From Gammaproteobacteria bacterium (GTDB taxonomy: Bacteria; Pseudomonadota; Gammaproteobacteria; GCA-001735895), in the NCBI GenBank assembly GCA_029862125.1, contig JAOTXY010000001.1:1-64000 (forward strand): 64,000 nt of DNA, given 5' to 3'. This document shows positions 1 through 7,979 of this stretch, in pieces (the first letter of the stretch is position 1; every line of letters begins with the position of its first letter). The position numbers and the translations under genes were made by a program. Below the pieces are notes generated by a model, which was given only the letters and a program-made list of their open reading frames with translations, had not been told where the DNA came from and made no database searches.

Positions 1-717
1 TTGCAGCATTTCGGGATTATCGATGAACGATATATTGTATGGATGCTCGCAGATGATCTTGTCGTAATGATTGCTTGCAGGCATGGTTTCGACCAGCTTT
101 GCGATCTTGCCCCAGAGCAGCAGCGTAACGCGGCGCGATGAATTGTTGGCGATCAGGGCAAGCAGGCGCTCGAGAAACTGTAGCCAGTATCGTGCTTCAT
201 GTGCGGGTTTGCGCTCGGAATGCAGCACCGGGGTCGCGTTCAGCATTAAAAATCCAGCGTTTTCGAGATTCTGGAACAGTTCGGGCAGGGTCCGGATCAG
301 GCCATGCTTGTCGAGCCTTGCGATCGACTCCTGCGTTATTTTACCTGCGCTGTCCTTTTGCAGATGTCCCTCGGCGACCAGGGCTGTTTTGACGATGTTG
401 CGCAGCGAGGTGGCGCGGTTGACTGCCTTGCTCAAACCCTGTTCACTCCACAGGCTGCCAACCGCGGCGTCGTAGAATGCGATGCCGTTCGCCGATTCGC
501 GGCGCGGGTAGGGCGACTCACCGATCAGCAGGTAACGCACCCCGGACCGATTACGTCGAAACGCGGCCAGCAATCGCTCGACACCGGGCAGCCAGCTGTC
601 GTCTCGCAACAGGGATTCGAGGTAATCCGTCTCCAGGTTTAAAAGCGACTCCGCGAGTATTAGTCGCCAGTCATCGTGCACCCCTGAGCGTTCGATCAGG
701 GTATCGATACTACTCAT
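1..717 (-). CDS. Non-canonical uracil-DNA glycosylase family protein (C-terminus cut by window edge)
   Basis: An open frame runs from ATG at 717 to the window edge (239 codons, no stop). Family-1 UDG landmarks appear in order: GESPYP (about residue 67, where Ung has GQDPYH), SLRNIVK, LMLNATPVL, LLLWGKIAK and EHPYNIS near the end, where Ung has HPSPLS. The water-activating Asp of GQDPYH is replaced by Ser, while the late His is kept. Known Ung enzymes excise uracil from DNA; whether this one does is uncertain. Its start overlaps the uraD stop by 8 bp, so it is probably co-translated with the gntR-puuE-uraD genes. It may act on a modified base or be a binding protein. Confidence 0.75.
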   Translation of the reverse strand, partial: MSSIDTLIERSGVHDDWRLILAESLLNLETDYLESLLRDDSWLPGVERLLAAFRRNRSGVRYLLIGESPYPRRESANGIAFYDAAVGSLWSEQGLSKAVNRATSLRNIVKTALVAEGHLQKDSAGKITQESIARLDKHGLIRTLPELFQNLENAGFLMLNATPVLHSERKPAHEARYWLQFLERLLALIANNSSRRVTLLLWGKIAKLVETMPASNHYDKIICEHPYNISFIDNPEMLQ

Positions 718-1222
718 CTATAAGCGCGTCGATGCGAATGCGTGCAATCTTTTCGACCTCACCGATTGCGGTATCGAACTCAAGCTGTTCCGGGTTATCA
801 AGCCGGTTTTCCATCGACGCGATAATTTGATACTTGTCGAGCCCGGTCACCGCGATGATGAAAGGAAATCCGAACTTCGAATGATAAGCCTGGTTGAGCG
901 ACTTGATTTTCGCGAGTTCTTCGGCGCTGCACTGGTTCAGTCCAGCCCCGGCCTGTTCGCGTTTCGATTCATCGGTCAGGGTGCCTTCGCTGGCTTCCCT
1001 GCCGGCCAGTTCGGGATGGCTGCAGAGTAATTCCATGCGATGAACCTCCGGTGCGCGCCTGACCGCCGCGGCCATCGCCCGATGCAGTTTCGCGCCGGAT
1101 TCAAACGGACATTCCGGGTATACCAGCTCCGGGACCCACGGAGAACGTTCAAAAATTCCGCCCAGCAATTCGACGAAGCGCTCCACGCTGCTGCGGTTGA
1201 TTTCGTCGATGCTGATGCCCAT
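710..1222 (-). CDS. uraD: OHCU decarboxylase UraD
   Basis: A 170-residue protein of the usual length for 2-oxo-4-hydroxy-4-carboxy-5-ureidoimidazoline decarboxylase, which makes S-allantoin in the third step after urate oxidation. It has the family's CSHPELAG motif with the catalytic His (about residue 72), the following TDESKREQ segment and the C-terminal KFGFPFI and R-I-DALI elements. The frame is open further upstream, but family alignment favours the ATG at 1222, which leaves 8 bp after the puuE stop. It is translationally linked to puuE upstream and the UDG homologue downstream. Acts in the cytoplasm. Confidence 0.93.
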   Translation of the reverse strand: MGISIDEINRSSVERFVELLGGIFERSPWVPELVYPECPFESGAKLHRAMAAAVRRAPEVHRMELLCSHPELAGREASEGTLTDESKREQAGAGLNQCSAEELAKIKSLNQAYHSKFGFPFIIAVTGLDKYQIIASMENRLDNPEQLEFDTAIGEVEKIARIRIDALIDE

Positions 1223-1230
1223 AACGACAA

Positions 1231-2154
1231 TTATGCGGCTTGCGGCGGGTGCCTGTCTATCCAGTGCCTGGCGATGTCGATACGGCGACAAATCCATACC
1301 TGCTCGTACGCTTGGACGTAATCGAGAAACCGCTGCAGGGCGCGGAAGCGCCCCGGTCTGCCGACCAGCCGACAATGTAACCCGACCGACATCATTTTTG
1401 GCGTTTGCGCACCCTCGGCATAGAGCACATCGAAACTGTCGCGCAGGTAGTGGAAGAATTGCTCGCCACTGTTAAAGCCCTGCGCGGTAGCAAAGCGCAT
1501 ATCGTTGACATCGAGCGTGTAGGGGATGACCAGGTGCGTCTTGTCTTCGCCAGCGCTGGATTTGACCTGCATCCACAGCGGCAGGTCATCGCCGTAGTAG
1601 TCGGAGTCGTAAAGCAGGCCGCCCTGCTCGACCACGAGACGACGGGTATTGGGGCTATCGCGCCCGGTATACCAGCCCAGTGGTGTGCTCCCGGTGAGTT
1701 GGGTAATGATATCGAGTGCCTGTTGCATATGCTCACGCTCGACCGCCTCGTCAATATCCTGGTAGTGAATCCAGCGCAATCCATGACAGGCAATCTCATG
1801 CTTCAGCCGGGCCATTTCGGCCGCCAGTTCAGGGTGTCGCTGCAGCGCCATCGCCACGGCGAAAACGGTTAACGGCAGCCCGCGCGATTCAAACTCGCGC
1901 AATAGCCGCCAGACGCCGGCACGTGAACCATACTCGTATATCGATTCCATGCTCAGGTGACGATCAGGGTAACTAGGGGCACCAATTATTTCCGAGAGAA
2001 ACTGTTCCGAGCCAGCGTCGCCGTGCAATACATTGCTTTCACCGCCTTCCTCGTAATTGAGAACGAACTGTAGCGCGATGCGCGCATCGCCAGGCCATTG
2101 CGCCGGGGGCGGATTAGGCCCGTAGCCGATCATGTCACGTGGATAATCGCTCAT
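1231..2154 (-). CDS. puuE: Allantoinase PuuE (polysaccharide-deacetylase fold)
   Basis: A 307-residue cofactor-independent allantoinase of the NodB/polysaccharide deacetylase superfamily. It opens S-allantoin to allantoate. Recognisable features are the N-terminal YPRDMIGYG, QFVLNYEEGGE and the SMESIYEYGSRAG block, then EIACHGLRWIHY, which corresponds to the NodB motif 2 region, and the YTGRDSPNTRR segment. The ATG overlaps the stop of the upstream gntR gene by 4 bp (ATGA), indicating coupled translation. Its neighbours uraD, uraH, alc and allA provide the steps before and after it, so the assignment is robust. Confidence 0.95.
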   Translation of the reverse strand: MSDYPRDMIGYGPNPPPAQWPGDARIALQFVLNYEEGGESNVLHGDAGSEQFLSEIIGAPSYPDRHLSMESIYEYGSRAGVWRLLREFESRGLPLTVFAVAMALQRHPELAAEMARLKHEIACHGLRWIHYQDIDEAVEREHMQQALDIITQLTGSTPLGWYTGRDSPNTRRLVVEQGGLLYDSDYYGDDLPLWMQVKSSAGEDKTHLVIPYTLDVNDMRFATAQGFNSGEQFFHYLRDSFDVLYAEGAQTPKMMSVGLHCRLVGRPGRFRALQRFLDYVQAYEQVWICRRIDIARHWIDRHPPQAA

Positions 2155-2870
2155 GCCGGTTGCCCGACACTATGCGGGCGCAATAACTCGGCCAGGTCGG
2201 CGGGTGGCTTTTCCGGCTTATGCTTGATCTTGCTCTCGATATGCAGCAGGTGCTGATGCATCACTTTTTTCGCGGTTTTGACATCGCGCCGCGCTATTGC
2301 ATCAACAATCGCCTCGTGTTCCTGGTTGCGGCATCGATTATGCTCGTCGCCCCCGAGGTGGGTCAGAATCACCAACGGTGTGCGGCGAATAATATCGTTC
2401 AGGTATTCCTCGAGCACACTGTTGCCGGCCATGCGTGCCAGTTCGCGGTGGAAATCGACTGACAGACCAAGTGCGCGTTCGCTATCGCCGCGCAGGTAGG
2501 CCTTTTGCTCCCGGTCCAGCATTCTGCCGAGCTGCTGAACGTGTTTTTCTTCGGCGTGACCGATCAGGGTTTCGAGAATGGCCGATTCGATGACCCTGCG
2601 AGTGGCGAATAAATCCTGCCCTTCCTTGACCGATGGCTTTGCCACCGTGGCACCCCGATTGGGTGTCTGATCGACCAGCCGCGAATGCGCCAGGCGCGTC
2701 AATACCTTGCGAATAAGGCCGCGTTTGACACCGAACAGGTTGGCGAGCTGTACCTCTTTCAACTTGGTTCCCGGCACCAGACGGTGGTCAAGTACCGCCT
2801 GTTCGATCTGGCGTAGTACATCGTCTTCGCTGAATTTAGCTAGCCCGGGTTTGATGTTTTGCGTTGCCAT
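2151..2870 (-). CDS. GntR/FadR-family regulator of the purine catabolism genes
   Basis: A 239-residue regulator with an N-terminal winged helix (residues about 12-75, including LANLFGVKRGLIRKVL) and a C-terminal all-helical FCD ligand domain (about 90-215) with FHRELARMAGN and the later His residues (EHEAIVDAI, MHQHLLH) that usually bind a metal and a carboxylate effector. It is the first gene of the minus-strand operon with puuE and uraD, and faces uraH-xdhABC across a 135-bp region with three palindromes. I infer that it senses a pathway intermediate such as allantoate or urate and controls both directions. The effector cannot be read from sequence. Confidence 0.85.
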   Translation of the reverse strand: MATQNIKPGLAKFSEDDVLRQIEQAVLDHRLVPGTKLKEVQLANLFGVKRGLIRKVLTRLAHSRLVDQTPNRGATVAKPSVKEGQDLFATRRVIESAILETLIGHAEEKHVQQLGRMLDREQKAYLRGDSERALGLSVDFHRELARMAGNSVLEEYLNDIIRRTPLVILTHLGGDEHNRCRNQEHEAIVDAIARRDVKTAKKVMHQHLLHIESKIKHKPEKPPADLAELLRPHSVGQPA

Positions 2871-2890
2871 TTTGGTTCTGGTCGCTCAGC

Positions 2891-2956
2891 TCGTTAACGA
2901 TCGAGTGTAGCATGATAATAAAATTGTTAACAATATTTTATCAAAGTGTTGACAAT
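2891..2956. promoter_or_regulatory. Candidate GntR operator array between gntR and uraH
   Basis: Three related palindromes lie in the divergent region: TCGTTAACGA at 2891-2900, ATTGTTAACAAT at 2923-2934 and an imperfect GTGTTGACAATAT around 2946-2957. Their centres (2895.5, 2928.5, 2950.5) are 33 and 22 bp apart, about three and two helical turns. All contain GTTaAC or GTTgAC, the type of core bound by FadR-subfamily GntR proteins. The TTGACA in the third site could also serve as a -35 element for uraH, which would place the repressor over the promoter. No good -10 is evident at the expected spacing. Confidence 0.6.
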
Positions 2957-3005
2957 ATTAACGATTAATGCGACTTTAGCGCATCTGCTACTGAGGGTTG
3001 TAGAT

Positions 3006-3356
3006 ATGGGGAGGCTAACAACGCATGTTCTGGATACCGCGCACGGCTGTCCAGCAGCTGGCGTTGAAATCGTGCTTTACCAGGTGAATCCCGAGCGCCT
3101 GGAGCTCGGTCACGACAGCACCAATGCTGACGGTCGACTGGATAATCCGATCCTCGATGCCGACTCCTTTGTCCCCGGTGTTTACGAACTGGTTTTCCAG
3201 GCAGGCCGGTACTTTCGAAGCCTGAACCTCGACTTACCGGAGCCACTCTTCGTCGATGAAGTGGTATTGCGCTTCGGCATTGCCGATGCCGACCAGCACT
3301 ACCACGTCCCGTTACTGGTTTCGCCCTGGGCCTACTCGACTTACCGGGGATCCTAG
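3006..3356 (+). CDS. uraH: 5-hydroxyisourate hydrolase UraH (transthyretin-like)
   Basis: A 116-residue transthyretin-related protein that hydrolyses 5-hydroxyisourate, the product of urate oxidation, to OHCU. The active-site features are present: His in LTTHVLDTAHG near the N-terminus, HYHVPLLVSPW, and the diagnostic C-terminal tetrapeptide YRGS. I chose the ATG at 3006 because the mature family begins with a G-x-L-T-T-H-V strand. The frame also continues upstream to 2946 but adds a non-homologous stretch lying over the operator region. Its TAG stop overlaps the GTG of xdhA by one base. Confidence 0.95.
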   Translation: MGRLTTHVLDTAHGCPAAGVEIVLYQVNPERLELGHDSTNADGRLDNPILDADSFVPGVYELVFQAGRYFRSLNLDLPEPLFVDEVVLRFGIADADQHYHVPLLVSPWAYSTYRGS

Positions 3357-4810
3357 TGGATACGGTTCGCTTCATTCTCGATGGCAGGCTGGTCGAAATT
3401 GACGATGTCGAACCGACACGCACGGTGTTGCAATACCTGCGAGAAGACCTGCGCCGCACCGGCAGCAAGGAAGGCTGTGCCGAAGGCGATTGTGGCGCCT
3501 GTACCGTGGTAATTGCGGAACTGACCGGCGACGAGATTCGATATCGCGCGGTCAACGCCTGCATCCAGTTTCTGCCGACGCTTGACGGTAAAGCCCTGTT
3601 TACCGTCGAGTCGTTGAAGGCGGCCGATGGCAGCCTGCACCCGGTGCAGCAAAGCATGGTTGATTACCATGGTTCCCAGTGTGGCTTCTGTACCCCCGGC
3701 TTCATCATGTCGATGTATGCGCTGTACAAAAATAATTCTGCCCCGGGGCGTGGTGATATCGATGATGCCCTGTCCGGCAACCTGTGCCGATGCACCGGTT
3801 ATCGTCCAATCATCGAGGCCTGCCTGCATATGGTTGACTACCCGGCCCCGCAGGACAATGAGCAGGATTTGCGTAAGCAACTGCTTGGCTTGCGCCGCGC
3901 CGCAGGTCAGTCACTGGAGCTCGAACGCGGGAGATACTATGCCCCGGCCAGCGTTGATGAACTGGCGAGCCTGTACCAGCAACACCCATCGGCACAAATT
4001 CTCGCCGGTGGTACCGACGTCGGGCTTTGGGTTACCAAGCAGCTGCGTGAACTGCCGGTGATCATCTACCTCGGCAACGTGTCCGAGCTTGGTCAGATCA
4101 AGTCGAGCCGGGATAACATCGAGATTGGTGCTGCGGTAACGCTAAGCGATGCTGGTGACGCGATCTGCGCGCAGTATCCGGAATTCAGCGAAATGTTCCG
4201 TCGTTTCGCGTCGGTGCCGGTGCGCAATGCCGGTACCCTGGTCGGCAATATTGCCAACGGGTCGCCGATCGGTGACTCGATGCCAGTGCTGATTGCGATT
4301 AAAACCTGGGTCAGGCTGCGTCACGGCGACGACGTGCGTGAAATGGCGCTTGAAGACCTGTATCTCGATTACATGAAAAACGTCATGCAACCGGGCGAAT
4401 TTATCGAGGCAATCGAGATTCCCGCGCGGGACGAGCATCTCGAGTTGCGCTGTTACAAGCTCAGCAAGCGTTTTGACCAGGATATATCGGCGGTCTGCGC
4501 GGCTTTCGCGCTGCGACTCGATGGCGATACGGTCAGCGAAATTCGCATTGCGCTGGGTGGCATGGCAGCAATCCCGAAACGTGCGCTATTAACTGAGAAA
4601 CTGCTTACGGGCGGGAAATGGGATGAATCGTCGGTAACTGCCGCGATGGGCAAGCTGGCCAAGGATTTTACGCCGCTGTCCGATATGCGCGCGAGCGCGG
4701 ACTATCGAGGTCGGGCCACGGCCAATTTGTTGTACCGTTTTTACCTTGAAACCAGGTCGCAACAGCCGCTCGATTCGGAAGCGGTTAACGTCTTCGCGGT
4801 GCCGGGTTGA
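3356..4810 (+). CDS. xdhA: Xanthine dehydrogenase small subunit XdhA (2Fe-2S/FAD)
   Basis: A 484-residue subunit that passes electrons from the molybdenum site in XdhB to NAD. Domains in order are a plant-type ferredoxin domain (residues 1-85, Cys41, Cys46 and Cys49 in EGCAEGDCGACT), a helical 2Fe-2S domain with QCGFCTPGF and LCRCTGY (about 95-165), an FAD-binding domain with ILAGGTDVG and NAGTLVGNIANGSPIGD (about 200-370), and the CO-dehydrogenase flavoprotein C-terminal domain. It begins with GTG overlapping the uraH stop and its own TGA overlaps the xdhB start, so uraH-xdhA-xdhB form a tightly coupled unit. Confidence 0.95.
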   Translation: MDTVRFILDGRLVEIDDVEPTRTVLQYLREDLRRTGSKEGCAEGDCGACTVVIAELTGDEIRYRAVNACIQFLPTLDGKALFTVESLKAADGSLHPVQQSMVDYHGSQCGFCTPGFIMSMYALYKNNSAPGRGDIDDALSGNLCRCTGYRPIIEACLHMVDYPAPQDNEQDLRKQLLGLRRAAGQSLELERGRYYAPASVDELASLYQQHPSAQILAGGTDVGLWVTKQLRELPVIIYLGNVSELGQIKSSRDNIEIGAAVTLSDAGDAICAQYPEFSEMFRRFASVPVRNAGTLVGNIANGSPIGDSMPVLIAIKTWVRLRHGDDVREMALEDLYLDYMKNVMQPGEFIEAIEIPARDEHLELRCYKLSKRFDQDISAVCAAFALRLDGDTVSEIRIALGGMAAIPKRALLTEKLLTGGKWDESSVTAAMGKLAKDFTPLSDMRASADYRGRATANLLYRFYLETRSQQPLDSEAVNVFAVPG

Positions 4811-7131
4811 TGGAAGACCGGGTTAAACAACAGGCCAGGGAAACCGCAGCGGGTACCTCCGTGCCACACGAATCGGCCGCATTACATGTAGCCGGTGAAG
4901 CGACCTATGTCGATGATATTCCAGAACTTGCCGGTACCTGTCATATCGCACTGGGCCTGAGTACGCAGGCGCATGCAAGGATTAAATCGATCGACCTGGA
5001 CGCGGTACGCGCCGCACCCGGTGTGGTCGGGGTTATCGTCGCCGCCGACATTCCCGGGCACAATGACTGTGGCCCCATTATCCACGATGACCCGATTCTC
5101 GCCGATGACCTGGTGCAGTTTGTCGGGCAACCGGTTTTTGCCGCGGTCGCAACCTCGTTTACCGCGGCGCGCAAGGCGGTCGGCCTGGCCAGCATCGAAT
5201 ACGAATCACTGCCGGCAGTGCTTGATGTCGCTACCGGCAAAAGCCAGCAATCCTGGGTATTGCCGCCGATGCAATTACGACGCGGCGATGCCGAGCAGGC
5301 TTTGAAGTCGGCAGCGCGCAAGATGCAGGGCCACTTTTCGGTTGGCGGCCAGGAGCAGTTTTATCTCGAAGGGCAGATTTCCTACGTTGCACCGAAAGAA
5401 GACGGTTGTTTCCATTTATGGTGTTCAACCCAGCACCCGACCGAAATGCAGCAGGTGGTTGCGCACACGCTCGATATCGATTTCAATCAGGTGCTCGTCG
5501 AAATGCGACGCATGGGTGGTGGCTTTGGCGGCAAGGAATCGCAGTCGGCAATCTTCGCCTGTATCACCGCGGTTGCCGCTTATCGCCTGCGTTGCCCGGT
5601 AAAATTACGCCTCGATCGCGACGACGACATGTTGATTACCGGCAAACGTCACGGTTTCGAGTTCGAATACGAGGTGGGTTACGACGACACCGGGCTGATC
5701 CAGGGGGCCAAAATTGAGATGGCGGCACAGGCCGGGTTTTCGGCCGACCTGACCGGGCCGGTGGTAACCCGTGCTGTTTGTCATTTTGATAATGCCTATT
5801 ACCTCGGTGACGTTGCCATCGATGCTTACAGCGTCAAGACCAACACCCAGTCGAATACCGCGTTTCGCGGTTTTGGCGGCCCCCAGGGTGCGATCGCGAT
5901 TGAATACATCATCGATAATATCGCGCGCGAGCTGGGTAAGGACCCGCAGGAAGTGCGCAAGGTCAATTTCTACGGCCAGGATGAACGTAATACCACACCC
6001 TACGGGCAAACCGTCCGGGACAACGTTATCCACGAACTGGTGGCCGAACTCGAATCCAGCAGTGACTATTACGCGCGCCGTGAAGCGGCCGCCGTATTTA
6101 ACCAAACCAGTTCGGTGTTGCGTAAAGGTGTTGCGATAACCCCGGTTAAATTCGGCATTTCATTTAACGTGGTCCACTTCAATCAGGCCGGTGCGCTGGT
6201 TCATATCTATACCGACGGCACCGTGCTGGTTAACCATGGTGGTACCGAAATGGGGCAGGGTTTGCATACCAAGGTGTCGCAGGTGGTTGCGCTGGAACTG
6301 GGTATCGATATCGAGCGCGTGCGCGCCACTGCCAACGATACCAGCAAGGTCGCCAATACCTCGGCAACTGCAGCCTCGACCGGTAGCGATCTCAATGGCA
6401 AGGCGGCGCAGGATGCCGCGCGTCATATTCGCAATCGCCTGGCTGGTCTGGTGGCCGAACAGCACGGGGTTAACGTCGCCGATGTCGAGTTTACCGATAA
6501 CATGGTTAGCTGGGGCTCCGGGCAGATCCCGTTCCAGCAACTGGTGGTACAGGCCTACGAGAGCCGGGTACAGCTATGGTCCGACGGTTTTTACAAAACG
6601 CCCGGTCTTAACTGGGATCGCGATGCGATGCAGGGCAGCCCGTTTTACTATTTCGCCTATGGCGCCGCGGTTTCGGAAGTGGTGGTCGATACGCTGACCG
6701 GTGAATGGAAATTACTGCAGGCAGATATCCTGCACGACGCCGGTAACTCGATAAACCCGGCGATCGATATCGGTCAGATTGAAGGTGCTTACATCCAGGG
6801 CATGGGCTGGTTGACCAGCGAAGAACTTTGCTGGAACGAGCAGGGCAGGCTGACGACGCATGCGCCATCCACTTACAAGATTCCAACCATTACCGATTGC
6901 CCGCAAAAATTCACCACCCGGCTATATCGCAACCATAACGTCGAAGATACGATTTTACGTTCCAAGGCGGTCGGTGAGCCGCCCCTGTTGTTGCCCTTCT
7001 CGGTATTTTTCGCTATCCGAGATGCGATTGCGAGCCTTGCCGACAACCGCATCAATCCGCCCCTGCGCGCGCCGGCAACCCCGGAAGCAATACTCGATGC
7101 GATCGATGCGGTTCGCGCGGAGGCAAAATGA
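4810..7131 (+). CDS. xdhB: Xanthine dehydrogenase molybdopterin-binding subunit XdhB
   Basis: A 773-residue large subunit that hydroxylates hypoxanthine to xanthine and xanthine to urate. Molybdenum-cofactor motifs are intact: MGGGFGGKE, the substrate-positioning Arg in TAFRGFGGPQG, TEMGQGLHTK, and the catalytic Glu in KAVGEPPLLLPFSVF near the C-terminus. A TTG at 4807 could also initiate, but the adjoining ATG at 4810 forms a classical TGATG overlap with xdhA and is preferred. The stop overlaps xdhC by 4 bp. The protein is cytoplasmic and needs XdhC for cofactor sulfuration. Confidence 0.95.
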   Translation: MEDRVKQQARETAAGTSVPHESAALHVAGEATYVDDIPELAGTCHIALGLSTQAHARIKSIDLDAVRAAPGVVGVIVAADIPGHNDCGPIIHDDPILADDLVQFVGQPVFAAVATSFTAARKAVGLASIEYESLPAVLDVATGKSQQSWVLPPMQLRRGDAEQALKSAARKMQGHFSVGGQEQFYLEGQISYVAPKEDGCFHLWCSTQHPTEMQQVVAHTLDIDFNQVLVEMRRMGGGFGGKESQSAIFACITAVAAYRLRCPVKLRLDRDDDMLITGKRHGFEFEYEVGYDDTGLIQGAKIEMAAQAGFSADLTGPVVTRAVCHFDNAYYLGDVAIDAYSVKTNTQSNTAFRGFGGPQGAIAIEYIIDNIARELGKDPQEVRKVNFYGQDERNTTPYGQTVRDNVIHELVAELESSSDYYARREAAAVFNQTSSVLRKGVAITPVKFGISFNVVHFNQAGALVHIYTDGTVLVNHGGTEMGQGLHTKVSQVVALELGIDIERVRATANDTSKVANTSATAASTGSDLNGKAAQDAARHIRNRLAGLVAEQHGVNVADVEFTDNMVSWGSGQIPFQQLVVQAYESRVQLWSDGFYKTPGLNWDRDAMQGSPFYYFAYGAAVSEVVVDTLTGEWKLLQADILHDAGNSINPAIDIGQIEGAYIQGMGWLTSEELCWNEQGRLTTHAPSTYKIPTITDCPQKFTTRLYRNHNVEDTILRSKAVGEPPLLLPFSVFFAIRDAIASLADNRINPPLRAPATPEAILDAIDAVRAEAK

Positions 7132-7979
7132 CGCTCTGGCAGGAAACCGTGGCCGAACTGCGCCGCAATAAAACCCCGGCGGTGCTGGTAAGCGTCGATT
7201 CTATTGTTGGATCGACCCCGCGCGAAGCAGGCGCAAAAATGATTGTCACCGCTACACGGCTGCATGGCACCATCGGCGGCGGTAATCTCGAGTACCAGGC
7301 CTGTCAAATTGCGCGTAACCAACTCCAACAGGGATCTGATGACGGGGTTCAGCGCTTCCCGCTCGGCGCCGGCCTGGGACAGTGTTGCGGCGGCCTGGTG
7401 AACCTGATGTTCGAAAAGCTCACCGATAACAGTGACTGGGACAGCGTCGCCGGCGAGGACGATCATATCGAGCTCTACCTGTTCGGTGCGGGACACGTCG
7501 GCCAGGCGGTAGTGCGTGCGCTGCGGGATTTACCAGTAAACATCAACTGGATCGATACCCGTGACGATATTCTGCCGCAGGAACCACCGCCAGGGGTAAC
7601 GCCAATTTGTACCGACACGCCGGAAGTGGAAATCGATGCCGCCCCGGCCGGGTGCTATTTCCTGGTGATGACGCATGATCACGGGCTCGATCAGCGGCTG
7701 TGCGAGCAGATCTTCAAGCGGGATGATTTTGCTTACTTTGGATTGATCGGTTCGCGCTCAAAACGTCGCAACTTTGAAACTCGACTACAGCGCCGTGGCG
7801 TCGAGGTTGAAAAATTCGAACGCATGACCTGCCCAATTGGAATTGGCGGTATCGGCAGCAAGCAACCGGCCCAGATCGCGATTTCAGTTGCTGCCGAAAT
7901 CCTGCAGGTATACGATCGGGTGCATAACGATAAACAAACCAATAATAAAACAACTTACAAGGTGGGGGGGAGAGCATGA
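7128..7979 (+). CDS. xdhC: XdhC, molybdenum cofactor insertion/sulfuration factor
   Basis: A 283-residue accessory protein that binds molybdenum cofactor, protects its sulfurated form and delivers it to XdhB. The N-terminal part has the family's PAVLVSVDSIVGSTPRE and GTIGGGNLE, plus GLGQCCGG with paired cysteines. The C-terminal Rossmann domain carries LFGAGHVGQAV (about residue 121), MTHDHGLD and LIGSRSKRRNF, then CPIGIGG. The ATG overlaps the xdhB stop (ATGA), and its own stop overlaps the transporter ATPase, consistent with one long transcript. Confidence 0.95.
   Translation: MTLWQETVAELRRNKTPAVLVSVDSIVGSTPREAGAKMIVTATRLHGTIGGGNLEYQACQIARNQLQQGSDDGVQRFPLGAGLGQCCGGLVNLMFEKLTDNSDWDSVAGEDDHIELYLFGAGHVGQAVVRALRDLPVNINWIDTRDDILPQEPPPGVTPICTDTPEVEIDAAPAGCYFLVMTHDHGLDQRLCEQIFKRDDFAYFGLIGSRSKRRNFETRLQRRGVEVEKFERMTCPIGIGGIGSKQPAQIAISVAAEILQVYDRVHNDKQTNNKTTYKVGGRA

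Noticed and set aside
2946-3005. Upstream extension of uraH adding 20 residues
   Set aside because: The extension overlaps the operator region and is not found in the transthyretin-like family; ATG 3006 fits homology.
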